A stretch of 64,000 bases of DNA. It comes from Argentina anserina. Taxonomy: Eukaryota; Streptophyta; Magnoliopsida; Rosales; Rosaceae. This document shows, one piece after another, positions 12,001 through 24,302 of this stretch. The notes beneath the pieces are model-generated. The model was not told the DNA's origin. It ran no database searches and saw only the letters and a list, made by a program, of their open reading frames with translations. The position numbers and the translations under genes are program-made. Every line of letters begins with the position of its first letter. Within the stretch, counting starts at the first letter, position 1. The DNA lies in the NCBI RefSeq assembly GCF_933775445.1, contig NC_065877.1, positions 22,816,001 to 22,880,000 on the forward strand. Direction: 5' to 3'.

Positions 12001-15000
12001 ACGGAATAATGTATCGATGACTCGTTTAAGTTATTCTTTTAAGCAAAGAAGTTAAACGGATCAATAAAAATCCTCCAATATAATGGAGATGATATCTATG
12101 CATTGACAAGTGCATAAGCCCCTTGTATGATCCTTCATTGACTATGCTCAATCTCCAAGCCTATTCTTTAGCAAAGTTTAGGAGCGGCATACACCCTGCT
12201 ACGCTAAAGAGAATGAGAGATAGATGGAAGCCTAAATTGGCTTATCATGAATCACTTTGAGGCTAAAATATCTTATGGTGATACATATATCATGCTTAAA
12301 CTCAAACCATAACACTTAAATGTTATGGAGAACCCAAAACAATGACAAAAGTTGAAAAAGCCAAAAAATTCAGGATTTACAAATTGCGGACTTGTCATTA
12401 TGAGGACCGGTTCACCTACTTTTAGATGAGCTAATGTCGTGATACTTACGGTCACTGATTTATAACATCTAAGGCTACATACTCACAAAAGTTGAGCTCA
12501 TTTGGAGAATTGGAACATGGTGAATCACTCGACAGAAGTGGTCACTGACCTCCAACGAGTAAACCGGCCAGTTTAATGCCTTTCCGACTAGCTCCGGCAG
12601 TGAGGCTGGTGGCATTGGATTTCTACCGCCCATTTTTACTTTCTCATAAAATTTCGTATCATCCGAGGTTTGGAAAGTCAGTAAACCATTCAGAAAAATG
12701 TAAAACAGAGGTTCGATATTGGTTATTGATGCGCACATGGGTCAACCGTGATATATTTTGGTTGGTCCCATGGTTCCATTGATAAACCAATGTTTTTGAA
12801 CCATAAGCTATGGCTTGTAGTGTTTCTTATTTATAGTATCCATTTGTACCACCATCATTGACGTTACGGTTGTAACGATTCACATATTAATGTTTCCAGT
12901 CTAACAATATGCATGTTTGTTAACGGATTATGTTAACGATTTATCGTCCACATATTTTATGTTCAAATTGTGCCTCCAAGATTGCATAATGATGGGTTAT
13001 TTGGGTGATTTTTGTCTTTAATTAAGACATGAACTTCCACTTATGTCTGCTTATATAAAGACCTTAACAGACGATCTCGTTTAATCACTTTTGATGAATT
13101 AGTCTCCATATCGTTAGGGGGACAGAAGAACAAGTTTGTTCAAATTAAACAACTTAATTTTGTCCCACCGTGCCTCATCATGTTCCTAGTAGTCCTACAA
13201 ATGGAAGTGACGAGATTAGAGATACATGTTAGAACTATGCCTGTAAGGATTGATGTCCGACATATGGACATGTAGTCACTCTTTCTTAGTGACGTGGTGA
13301 CTCCACAAATGTGGTAGATGGTGTCACTAAGCCGTGGCTCTCACGTAAGTGTGGAGAGACCAATTGGTTTGATAATACTTGTTGAATGCGAGTTATGGCA
13401 CAACTTGAACTATGATAATTAATACTCACTGGTCTATTTTCTTGGATGATGGTTATCATTGGGGAACGCGTTAATGTTAATACTAATCGAAATGAGAGAC
13501 CTCGAAAAATGACGATGTTGAATGAGTTTGATGTCAAACCATACATACTATGTTGAAGCAAAATTCCAACATTGTAGATTGGCCTACATGGAAAGTGCAA
13601 TCCGGCAAGACTTGGTGGTGGTGATTGACCCACGTCGCCGCCACAACCCCCTGGAAGAATGTATGATCCAATTTTAACAAAGAGTTAGGTCATTGGTCAG
13701 ATAATGCCAACACCGCACTTGTAAATCCTATCGGTTATACCTTTGTTAGGCGTAGTGAGAAAGAGAAGAGTTTAAACTCACTCTTATGGCGCAAAATCTC
13801 TAACAAAACGTCTTGAAATCAAATATAAGACGGTTTGTTCTCATAATACCTTGTCAGTTAGGTGGTTTCCAAAACAACTAAATTTGCAGCTTGTGGTCAC
13901 ATATCATCTCTATTAGAATTAAGTTAAGAGATGTAGATAAAGATCATAAATGGATTGGTTTAAACCTAATTCAAGTGTCTTCGGACCCCGAAGCGCGATA
14001 ACTTGATTAAGGTAAGGACAGTAAAATGAAGTGTGATGGACTCTTGATGAATTAAGTGCCAAATGCTGCAATTCCAAAGCTCCTTGTTTAAAATTCAGGG
14101 CTCACCACCTTGACCATCCAATTAAATCTTTTTGACTGGATACTGCAAGAGAATTTACTTTGAAAACTTTCAATGATTATTGCATGGGATAGATGTTGAA
14201 CATCTCATAACTCCATGTTCATTCTGCATAATGGATCAGCATGAGCGACAATTAAGCGGTTATAGTTTATAGCTAGGGATCGAGTTACGCATAAGTAAAT
14301 TACCCATAAATGTATGGGATATGCAATATTGCATGTAGCTATATTTAAGAATGAAATGATCTTCATAATACAAGGTCTTGAAAGTGCTGACCATTATTGT
14401 GATGTTATTCATCAATTGGCTAAAGGTAGTAAGGATGTTAAACTAATGCCTACAAGTATTCCATGAATCAGTCGAAGTCATGAGAAAACATGTTTCTGCT
14501 GTATGAGCGACGATAAGTTTTAAGAGATGAAACTCTCCATATATAAGTATGATATGTGTATTCATGTACTTGTTGTAATATACTTGACTCGACATCTCAT
14601 TCGATTTAAACTAGTAAAGCCAAGATGATGGTTGAGTGCGCTGACACATATGTATGTGCTTGTTCACAGCACATTATGACGTTAAATCCTATATCCCAAC
14701 ACAAAAGACACTTTAATGAAGCGATTTCAGAATTTTCCCAGATTCATTGGTCAACTTCCACGGGATCTATAAGGCAGATCACTAGTTCGAAAATAATGAA
14801 TTTAGTATCATTGGAAAGCTCTATATGTATACTTTTCATGGACATTAACCAGCTGACCATATCATTATATTAATTGAGTTATATATGTTTTAGTAAAATA
14901 TGACGGATCTGTCCGGAAGATGCAGCTGAGTCAACTTCGACAAAGCTTTTTGATCAATTCAGAATGAACTATGTTGTGAAATATCACGGGAAAGCGACGG

Positions 15001-15680
15001 CTGTATACTTTCCAAAAATTATTACAATTTATCCATATATATTGTATCAAAAAGTTATGACTATTTAAGTGAGTAAAGGTTATACCACGCGTGAATCTGT
15101 TTTTCATTGCAAACTCTTATTTAGAGTTGTCATGCAATTCTCTTTCTTTTGATCCATGTACGGATAAATGTACATTTTTTATTTAAGAATGTTTAACGAG
15201 ATTTGATATTCAAATTATTGACCCATTGCTACTTTTGAAGAATGTGAATAGCGTTCATATACGTTATATATCTAAACTTTGAGATTGAGTTACCGATCAG
15301 GGGGGGAGTTGTTTTGCAGACTTCAGAGGGAGTCTATTCCACATGTTATCTTCAAGTGTAGTTGGTGCGTTGTACTATTTTTCCCTTTGACCAAGCCTTT
15401 ATTTTACCCAAAAGGTTTTTGTTTTTCTTGGTAATGTTTTTACTGAGACAACGGTTATGCACCATGACACATTAGGATCGCGATACAATGGGGAGTATTG
15501 TACGAGAATTACTCTCCGTAATATTCCGGTGTATATTGTCCTAATTAGTATAGGTTAGTCTAGATAAGAAAGTATATATAATCCCTGAATCTACGAGATA
15601 CACAATGTAATGCTATGTAAATGCTCTCTTATCAATGAATAAAGATGATATTTCTCTCTATTCTGATGCGTATTACATTA
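12001..15680 (+). mobile_element. Decayed Ty1/copia 3' half with probable 3' LTR
   Basis: Stop-riddled sequence related to the 5.8-6.7 kb remnant. The stretch ACACCGCA.TTGTAAATCCTATC near 13712 and the following CTTTGTTAGG match the 6480-6520 region base for base at many positions, placing the start of reverse transcriptase near 13.7-13.85 kb. Near 15300 there is a purine-rich GATCAGGGGGGGAGTTG resembling a polypurine tract region. It is followed by sequence typical of copia 3' ends, and then by a block with AGAAAGTATATATAATCCC and TCAATGAATAAAG (about 15500-15677) ending TATTACA, which is probably the 3' LTR. No intact reading frame remains. The copy-1 long LTR may have been inserted into this element. 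Confidence 0.5.
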
Positions 15681-15799
15681 TTTTGTACCAAATTGAACTG
15701 TTAAACTTGTAATTACAGCTTTGAGGACAAAATTATCACTTTCAGTCAGTGACAGACCTAGGATTTAGATCGGGGGTGGACTTGGTTAATTTACCTAAT

Positions 15800-17065
15800 T
15801 ACTTAAGGCCCGGTTTTTTTAAGGGGAATATGAGAAAAAAATTGTTTTTTTCCTTTCCAGACAGATATGGAAATGAAAAATGTTTTGTTAATTCCATATG
15901 AGTTTTGGTATATATCAGAAATTATATTAGTAAATGAATTTTCCATTCTTATTGCAGTGTTTGGTAACTCATAAGAATTAAGAGAAATTGTAAGTACACA
16001 CTCCTAAATACTTAATACACACACATTACTCAATACACCACTCATTTTATTTATCATTCTAATTTTGTACTAGATACACAACCCAAAGCACCTAAAATAT
16101 CCTTACCTCAAGGTATCTTATAATTTCATATGATTATTTTTATAAATGTTTCATATAATTAGTATGTACAAAGATATATTGAAATTTTGTACATGTCCAT
16201 ATATATTGATTATCAAGAAATTTTTACATATTATTTTTCTTCGAATCCTTAAACATGAAAAACGATAAATGAATTCTTCTTCGTGTTTGATAAACGTTTA
16301 CCCATTCTTCATCGTCATCGTCAATTTTATTTTTTGACGAAGAGTAGATTTGTAATTTAATAAAATGAGAAGATCATAAAGTTTTAACATAGATTACGTT
16401 GGTTTGACATTCTAACTTAGGAAATTATGAATTGATCATCCAAATTTTCCACTTAATTTTTCATCAAATGCATGTAATCTCTTTCCTTGCAAAAACTTAC
16501 TTAATTTCTTACATTATTAGTTCCTCAAAAATTATTCTCTTAGTTAGAGGTATGTTTTGGTCGTTTCCCATTCTTATGAAATTTGATTTGAAACCTAAAA
16601 AATATGTATGTGTATTAAGTAATTAGGGGTGTGTATTTAAAAATTCTCAAGAATGAAAAATATATTATAATTCCAATTACACCTTTTTACAGTTTACTAT
16701 CTAAACTTGATGAACACAAAAAATTTACGTACAAAGATTGACAAAACAACAATCTCACTTGGTTCTCAATATGAAGTCTAACTTTCAAAAGTTACAAAAT
16801 AGAATAAGAAACAAATATAGAGGGATAATGTTTTATTTTTTACAGGGATAATTTTTGTTATTTTGTCTTTGGGAAATGGAATTGAAATACCACCTTTAAC
16901 TAAGTAATTTAATTCAGGCTTTACGGTGCAATTTATTTTCTATTGGATCTCATTTTTTGTTTCTATTCTGGTCTCAATATATAACCAAATAACACCTCGG
17001 AATGGAAAATAAAATTATTTCTCATTCCATACCATGATTTCCTGCATTCGAAATAGGGTCTCAGA
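15800..17065. mobile_element. Probable TIR element (outer), interrupted
   Basis: The outer sequence from about 15810 (GGCCCGGTTTTTTTAAGGGG) to about 17065 (ending GAAATAGGGTCTC) is noncoding and AT-rich with inverted similarity between its ends (ATTCCATA.GA near 15890 and CATTCCATACCATGA near 17025). A second TIR element at 15994-16637 splits it. Ends and family are uncertain; I see no transposase. Confidence 0.35.
15994..16637. mobile_element. Non-autonomous TIR element, PIF/Harbinger-like
   Basis: Left terminus GTACACACTCCTAAATACTT and the reverse complement of the right terminus AATACACACCCCTAATTACT align along about 32 bases (continuing TAATACACAYAC). The flanking bases TAA at left and TAA at right would be a 3-bp target duplication, as made by PIF/Harbinger elements. 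About 640 bp, no coding capacity for a transposase (the 64-codon frame at 16432 is not convincing). Confidence 0.5.
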
Positions 17066-17658
17066 GTTTATTATCTTACACTGGCATATACCATTTAAAA
17101 GCATTTGACAACCAAATTAAACAAAAAAACATTTCATATTTCATGTACACCACTAAACTAGCATGGTGTTGTTGTATGTTACCATAATTGAGCTATCATT
17201 ATGCACAATTGCATCGCCATAATACACCAAATATAGTATTTGAAATCATACCTCATTATCCCAGTACTTCTCTCAACACCTGTTCCGCTGTTTTTCTCTT
17301 GTTTCAAACTCAAGATATCAATATCTAACTCCATTAACTTAAATTAGTCAAAATATCAGCCATTGAACACAATAAAAACTAACAATTAACCAAAGCATAG
17401 GCTCTCAAAGCCTCCTTCCTAAATCTTTTGTTCAAAGAACAAGTGACCCACGATTAGGGCTTTAATTTATATTCTTAATTATATATATATAAGAACATTT
17501 AATAAAAGAGGCTGAGCTTTACTGGGTTCAAACTAGAAATCCAACTCAATATATACATACACATACAGAGACACGCACATATAAGTATAGTAGTAGGTAT
17601 TTTTTTTGTTGCCCAAAAATTTGGGATACATGCAAGTCTGTCATTGTATTCAGTATTT
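17066..17658. other. Intergenic AT-rich DNA, no gene seen
   Basis: Low-complexity AT-rich sequence with a short (TA)n run near 17482. I see no coding region, RNA gene or repeat boundary here. Confidence 0.5.
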
Positions 17659-18397
17659 TGGCACGTTTACTAACTTGAAATGAAATTGAGAATGAATGAA
17701 TTGATTTCGAATGAAGAGAATTTTGGTGTTTACCAACACATCAAGGAATTTGATTTAATGTGGGCCTCACCTCTTCATCAGGAATCGATTCCTGACAAAC
17801 CCTCTAATTTGATATCATAATCAATTCCTCTATTAGTTCGGGTATCAATTTTTATTACCCAAACTACCCTAATGTAATTGAGAATATTTCTAAATTGTCT
17901 AATCCGAATTGAAAATATATATATAGTATTGTTAAAGCCCACACATAAACAACCACATATATTCTACGAGAGTACGTAAGGTCAATTTTTCACTTTCTCT
18001 AATAATATTCTCCAATTTTTTTTTTTACATTATTTATGATCAATATGTGAAGTCTAGTTGGAATTGGATTTGTCTTATTAGGTGCTAAAAAAAAAGAAAA
18101 TTGTTGTAGTGACATTTATATGTTGTTCTGCTGGTAAAATTTGGTGTAGAACAGTAGCACTATTAGTGAGTGGAGGAAATAAGTGACTTCATATATATAT
18201 ATATGGGTATTTTAGTAATCAAATTAATTTTAATTCTGATTTCAATGGTAAGTAAATAACATCAATCGAAATTAGAATTGTTTATGTTCTAATTCCATGT
18301 TGTAAGTAAATAGTTCAATATAATTGGTATCACCACATCCAAATCCATTCTATCTCTCATTCCTTATGAGTTTCATTCTAAGTTAATAAACGTGTCA
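17659..18397. mobile_element. Non-autonomous TIR element, Tourist-like
   Basis: Left terminus TGGCACGTTTACTAACTTG matches the reverse complement of the right terminus, TGACACGTTTATTAACTTAG. The similarity continues into GAATGA-rich subterminal sequence on both sides. About 740 bp, noncoding. Terminal G-CACGTTTA and flanking TT(T/A) suggest a PIF/Harbinger (Tourist) MITE; the target duplication is not exact, so the class is tentative. Confidence 0.5.
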
Positions 18398-19485
18398 TTA
18401 ATTCTTTTATAAATAGAACGACCGAGTCATCAAATATATTGGAAAGTATTGGTCAACATAAAGATGAAACACCCAACTGATGGGCACGAAAATAGAACCA
18501 TGTGTAACAAAGAAAGCTTAGCGAACCAAACCCTAATTGTTTCAATGCCGATAACCATGGCATGAATCCATAGTACCAAGTAACCAAATGCCCTAAATAC
18601 AAACTACCCTCACTTATATGAAAAAAAAAACCGAACCACCGTACGAATAAGGAGTATCTCTAGGATCAATAATAACTAAAGCCTTCGACTGACACCCGAA
18701 GACTAAAGCACCAAATATGACCTAAAGGAATGTCAAGGCCCAATTGATTTTGGGCACGCAAGTCCAGCACCCAACCATCAGATTTGCTGGCCAAAAGCAT
18801 GTCGTCGTCAACCGGATGCCTCCCATCAAAGAGGATTAACCTAAAGCCATCAATCACCTTCCTAGCATGAAAGGACACCCACTCCCACAAGGTTGTCAAA
18901 CCCCAACAACGAGATCTCCAATTGTAGCCGCACCACAGTCAAGGGTCATGAAGCCATCCACCACCCAATACTTTTTCAATCGGAATTGAAAAAAAATCAA
19001 TCTTTACCTCGAAAACTTCTAGGGGGAGGAGAGAAAAGAAAGAGGGACTAGACATGGCCATCCCGATCCCTGAAGCCAATCATTGTTGTTTTCATAAGAT
19101 CTAACGCCATCACCAATCCAATCCCCATAATCGTTGAGCAAAAGAAAAACTAGGGCACAAATGAGAGAGAGGGTGGCAGCCTCATATGGTTTTTTTAAGA
19201 TAATGTGCCATTAATGTTACAATTTAAGAAATCAGTTACCGCGTAACTTTAAGTACAATATTACTACGTTGACTATTTTTACAACTTTATGATATAGTTG
19301 ATAAATGCATATGATGCATTAAGTCATCATACTAAAATTTCCATGACTATATTGTTTATCACAATTTCATTATTATTTTTTGTGCTTTATTGACTTCATT
19401 TATATATCATTGTACGTTGCAATAACTCCAATCTTCGATATTATGATCAAATTATGTCAAACACAATAAAACTTAATCAATTATG
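18398..19485 (-). other. Unassigned; possible LINE-like remnant on minus strand
   Basis: Read on the minus strand, 18660-19200 has mixed-composition sequence with an open frame of 77 codons (18666-18899; residues such as WVSFHARKVIDGFRLILFDG) and a CT-rich start near 19180 (ACCCTCTCTCTCATTTGTGCC). The style resembles the noncoding leader of plant LINE-type elements, but no reverse transcriptase or endonuclease motif is visible. A gene cannot be supported. Confidence 0.25.
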
Positions 19486-20433
19486 ATATCTAAAATGAAT
19501 AGTTATATATCGCTCTCTCTCCCTAACCCTAGCTACTAGGGTTTTGTGGGGGTTCGACAAAATTTTCAGATCTCCTATGCAATTGTAGGTCAGATCTCTT
19601 CTCCTTCACATGGTAGCTTGTCTGCTCGTGGTGGTGGTTCCTTTTATGTTCATTCATCGGGTTTTGCGTGCGCCGTCCTTGGGCAGCGTGGTCAGGCTGT
19701 GGCGACCGCTCGTTCTTCTTATTTAGTTTGTCGGCACTTAGGTCCAGAGCTCCCTGGCCTCAAGGGATCCATTTCGGCACTTTGGAGGTGGCGTTGTGGC
19801 TTTGCGGTTCATGTCCGTCCCACCACGGCTTGGTCTTTTCTTGTGGTCCGTTGTGGGTTCGATTGGGTTGTACAAGCAGGTTGTGCACATTGCTGTGGGC
19901 TGGGGCGCGACGGCAATGGTAACTTGGTGATCGGAGACAGCTCTGTGTCTCGGGATCAGAAGTTGCATTTGGTAAAAGGTGAAGGCGGTGACTCCGAGTA
20001 CAAAGATCTCAGTCATGGAATCTCGGGTTGGGCTGCTAGGCTTGTGCATCTGGGTATTGGACCTTCCATGGTGTGTTCTCAAGTTTTGGCCTTAGGAAAA
20101 CATGTTTTCCTTCTTAAGTGGGTTTGGTTAGACTGTGTCTTTATGGCCCTAAAGAAATTCTAATCTGAATCGGGAAGGGTATGTCTTCATCTACTTGGTC
20201 GGATTATTTTAACAAGCTTCTAAGTGTATGAGGCATACTTATGTTAAAGAGCTATAAACTGTCTGAGAAGGTTAATGTACTTTTCATTGTTAGGTATCTA
20301 GGTGCAGCTAAGTGTTTAGTAATTGAGGGAGTAATTTTTTTTGTTGGCCCTTATGGATGTTTTATTCCTTATACTGTTCACTGAGCATAAATATATTCTA
20401 ACTTCTTGATTCAAAAAAATATCTAAAATGAAT
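19486..20433 (+). mobile_element. Non-LTR retrosequence with 15-bp target duplication
   Basis: The 15-mer ATATCTAAAATGAAT occurs directly before (19486-19500) and directly after (20419-20433) an insert of 918 bp. The insert ends ..TTCTTGATTCAAAAAAA, a short A-tail, on the + strand. These are the marks of target-primed reverse transcription, as by L1-type LINEs. The insert starts with a CT-rich CGCTCTCTCTCCCTAACCCTAG and contains an open frame of 205 codons (19546-20163) without any motif I recognise. It is too short for an autonomous LINE. It could be a 5'-region-derived non-autonomous LINE or a retroposed transcript of unknown source. The insertion mechanism is well supported; the source is not. 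Confidence 0.7.
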
Positions 20434-20499
20434 TATCATCAATAGTGCATACAACAATTTTCTTGTAACTATGCAAGTCATTTTCCAATCTAAAACTTG

Positions 20500-21523
20500 G
20501 AGCATTTCTAACAAATTATGCATTTTGGAGAAAAATTTCCCAATTTTTACTCGGATAGCTTCTCTATTTTATTCTCCAAAATAGAAAAAGATATGAAAGA
20601 TGAGAGATAATAGGTGATTATCTAAATTTACAAGATTTGGTAACAATTTTGCATACCAAATATTAAATGCTACATTTTCTCCAACAATTCAAACTTCAAT
20701 TACAACCAAATGAAAATAAAAATAATTTATTCCAAGCCAACAATATACTGTCTCTGTTAAAGAAAACATGTCGATTGTTGTTCAGCATAAGAATGGTAAA
20801 CTTTGGGTTTCTTCGAATGCTAAGTGTAAGCCCGGTCGACCATAAGGGAGCACTATGGTTGCTCATGAGTTAGTAATTATTGGAGGCTGCTGAGTTTGCT
20901 AGAAGTAAGACTTTGACTATGAAATTGGGTGCAAAGAAGATGAAGACCAAAGCATGGGTTTCTTCCTTAACACATCACCCCATATCTGAGGAGGGTTTGG
21001 CTATCCAGGCGGAGGTTATGAAGGAAAATCAAACTCCAGTGGACATTGGTTCAGTTGGAAATCGGTATAGCAAGAGTGTGCTCCCTCTACTACGCATGCA
21101 TAATTTTTGGATCACGTCGTAGTTATACAATGGTGTGGTTGTTAAAATTTATTCCTCTTCTATCATTTGTATTTTGTTAGTTCTTGTGCTTCATGACCAA
21201 GAAAATGTGTGTAAATCTTGGCTTTGTTGTCTAGTTTTTTCTTATTATTAGCTAGTCATTTCTCTTCTGGAAATAGCTTTTTTTGTTGGCCTTCGAGTGT
21301 GTTATTTTGGTTCCGTTTGCTAAACTACAATCTGGGTAACTTTAAAAAAATGAAATACTTTTATGGTTATAATAAATAATAAAATATTATATTTTATTGT
21401 TGTAATAAATAGAAAAATCTGCAAAATAAAGAAGCTATGGGAGTTTAAGCATAAAATTTTTGGAGATTTTGAAATTTAATTCTCTATCTTGGAGAAAATA
21501 TGAAGACGTTGTTAGAGATGCTC
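20500..21523. mobile_element. TIR element carrying unrecognised internal sequence
   Basis: The left end GAGCATTTCTAACAA and the reverse complement of the right end GAGCATCTCTAACAA agree at 14 of 15 bases. TTTGGAGAAAA and its inverted partner follow at both subterminal positions. Element length is about 1.02 kb. The middle (20770-21130) has less AT-biased sequence with an 80-codon frame (20880-21122) that could be a captured transcript fragment. I do not recognise it. No clear target duplication is visible, so the superfamily is not assigned. Confidence 0.5.
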
Positions 21524-21728
21524 TTAAATGCAAAGCCATTTACATTATTCAACATTTCTAATATGCGATAATTGTTTCGCAAATTATTGAGTGATTATTG
21601 ACTAATTAAAACTAGCATTTCCACACATGCTTTGCATGTGTTACAATAAAATTTATGATTTAGAATAAAAATTAAAAAATTCTACCTAAAAGTTTGATAT
21701 GATGGATGATAAAATCAATTATTGCATT

Positions 21729-24191
21729 TGTAATAACCAGAATTTTCATTTCCATTTCTTGTAATTCTCAGAGTTTAACGGAAAGAATAAAATGGTTATA
21801 ATTTTGTTATACGTCTTTAAATAGCCTTCATTCAAAGTAGAAATTGGTTTGAGAAACAATAAGTCATTATTTGATTAAATTCAATAGATTCAAGATTTGA
21901 CTTTTAATTCGTTGCTCGTTTCAAAAAACTTCATTCACGAAAGTCATAGAGCTCGCCAATATGAGTTTGTAGACATGTGGCACGCTTTATCCAGAAGCCG
22001 TATGAGCAAGATTTTGTGAACGGAATGTGTGTTTGGAGAAGTGGTATAATAGGAAGAGAAAGAAATGAAAATCAGATATTTTCAATCACATCTTTTCTTA
22101 CCCAACTCGAGTCCATTCTTCTTTTATTTTCTTCTTCCTCTATTTGTTCTATTCTTCTCCTCCCAAACCAACTTCCTCTCTTCCTCTTTTTAGATTTTCT
22201 TCTTCTCTTCAATCCCTCGTTTCAAGCCATCATAGCCCCTGCCACTGAATTCGTAAGCATCACAAAGCAATACTACATTGACTGGGAATGAAGGCTCATT
22301 ACTGCTGTCACTGGGAGAGCTGCTCCGACGTATAGGAAACTCGGCAGAGAACACTACTGTCTGGGATTCTTGCTGCCAGCGTACCAAAGGCTGGAGCATG
22401 TTTGCTTCAGCTGTGCCATCACGGGTGCATGGAGTTATTGGCGCCAAGATCTAACAACTGTGACATCGCCGTTGCAAGTTACGGTGTCACCGACGGGACT
22501 GGGCTTTGAGGCATCGGTGAAGCTACTGAATGGTTGAACAAATGCCACAGAAGTCCATCTGAAGGAAAGATTGAATAGAAATTTCAATCTTGTGTGAGTA
22601 GCTCAAGGAGCTAAGGTCTTTGGTAAATTTCGAATCCTTTGTAAGAGTTTTGTAGTTTTAAGAGTTAAGGGGCAGTTGTATGTGTGTAGTGAAGGTTTGG
22701 AAGTGGTTTGGTGTTTATAGGACAGTTGAGAGAGAGAGAGAGAGATAGAGAGATGGCTATTTGTGGTTTTGTGTTTTAAAGAGTGGTTGTGTCATTTGGG
22801 CTGAAATAGTGAAATTAAGTGTTTAGGTTTTTGAGTGGGTAAGTTGGTGTGGTGAAGAGTAAGGGAATGGTTAGTGTCGTTGTTAGGTTTGTGTAGGTTA
22901 GTGAAGTTGTTAGATTATGAGTTGGGTGGCCTTAGTGTTTTTGGGCTTCGTTGCTGTGTTAGGGCAGTTAAGAGAGAGGGGCCGAGAGGTGGTTTTTAGA
23001 AGTTGAGTGTGTGTGAGATGGGAGAGTGTTAAATGGGAGAGTGTTAAATGGGAGAGTTTGGCTTGTCATAATCCCTTTGGGTTGTTTCCTTTACTAAGTG
23101 TTTTTCTTATCACTTAGATACTTAGAGTTCATTGAAGCAAGTGTGTGAACTCATTTAGAGTTATAAGTCGCAAGTGGAGTATTTGTGAGTAAACCTCACC
23201 TTTTTCAACATCACTCTTGGCAGTGACAAAGTTACTTATTCTTGTTATTTAAGTTTAATATTTGTTTTTATTTATTTTGAGATTGTGAATATATTGGTGA
23301 TATATATATATATCTAAATGGTAAAGAGATATAAATATATTATCATTGAATATATATATGGCTACGTTATATTCGTGAAATATATATTGTGCAAATTCGT
23401 TGGATTATATTGATTGTGGAGGATGAGACCGAGAGGGAATAAAATGTACCTTTCGGTAAATTGGAGGTTCGTGGAGGATAATTGTATAGTTGAAGTATTG
23501 GTTGCTTTGTTTGGCCGGAAGGGAATAAAATGTACCTTTCGGTATGATTGATGTGATGTGATTGGATTGGAGTTGTTTGCTTTAGTGGCGGCCGTGTTGG
23601 CATATAAGAAGTGTGAGTGTGTGTTTTGTCTTGAGTGGAGGCCTTTTTGGCAAATGAATATGAGAGTGTGATGTGCATTGGTGGAGGCCTTGTTCGCAAA
23701 ATGTTTGCGAGTGTGTGTTTTTACTTAGTGGCAGTCCGGGAGGCGAAAATAGATTTTTTTGGGAATGTTTTGACATTGTTGTGAGTTCTTATGTGCTGTG
23801 ATGTGATGAGTTGTGGGCGTAGTTTTTGATGATGTCTTTGTTAGCAGGGTTCTTGATCCATCAACCTTAAAATCGTTCTAAAAATATAATTATTTTGAAA
23901 AATACATGGACTTGATCGTGAACGGTCCATGGGTAAGTAAAACTGGAAATTTATTAAAATTGTGTGAAAGGTTGTTGGATAAGAGGGTCATGTTAAATGT
24001 TTGTTAATTTATATTAATTGTTATTTGAGGTAGTGAGGGTGTTAACATAGTCCATGACCATTAACCAACTAAATCTTTTTAAAATATATTTGTTTTAAAA
24101 ATATATAGACTTGATCGACTACGGTCCGTGAGTAAATAAAATGAGATTTTATTGATATGGTTAAAAAATGGTTAACGGTTAAGGACCATGT
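21729..24191 (+). repeat. Long LTR, chromovirus-like (copy 2), interrupted at right
   Basis: Begins TGTAATAACCAGAATTTTC and tracks the complete copy at 41324: CATTCACGAAAGTCATAGAGC near 21932, a pyrimidine-rich leader near 22100-22200, GTGAGTAAACCTCACC near 23187, and paired GGGAATAAAATGTACC motifs near 23440 and 23525. At 23850-24190 the block around GACTTGATCG.GAACGGTCC is present twice, a local tandem duplication of about 190 bp. The sequence GGTTAAGGACCATGTT stops at 24191, where the gypsy LTR begins; the complete copy continues there as AAATGTTTGTG. Open frames inside (21977-22447, 23367-23776) are not supported as genes. Confidence 0.65.
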
Positions 24192-24302
24192 TGATAGGCT
24201 CGATTACTCGACATCAATATTTAACCATGTAAGCATCATTAGTAGTATAAAACAAGAGGGTATCGTTCACAAACCGGGGATACAGCCAGGGCATAGAATC
24301 AC
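24192..24302 (-). repeat. Gypsy LTR fragment, left part, split by a copia element
   Basis: The segment beginning TGATAGGCTCGATTACTCG matches 32465-32575 at nearly every base. It is the same end of the same LTR family in the same orientation. It is cut at 24302 by the copia element that starts TGTTGG; the continuation of this LTR is found at about 30045-30180. The PBS-like TGGCGCC that adjoins the 32465 copy is absent here, so this is a 3' LTR or a solo LTR. Confidence 0.7.

Noticed and set aside
19546..20163. 205-codon frame as a host gene
   Set aside because: It lies wholly within a retroposed insert with a target duplication. No recognised motif, and the minus strand is also open over part of it.
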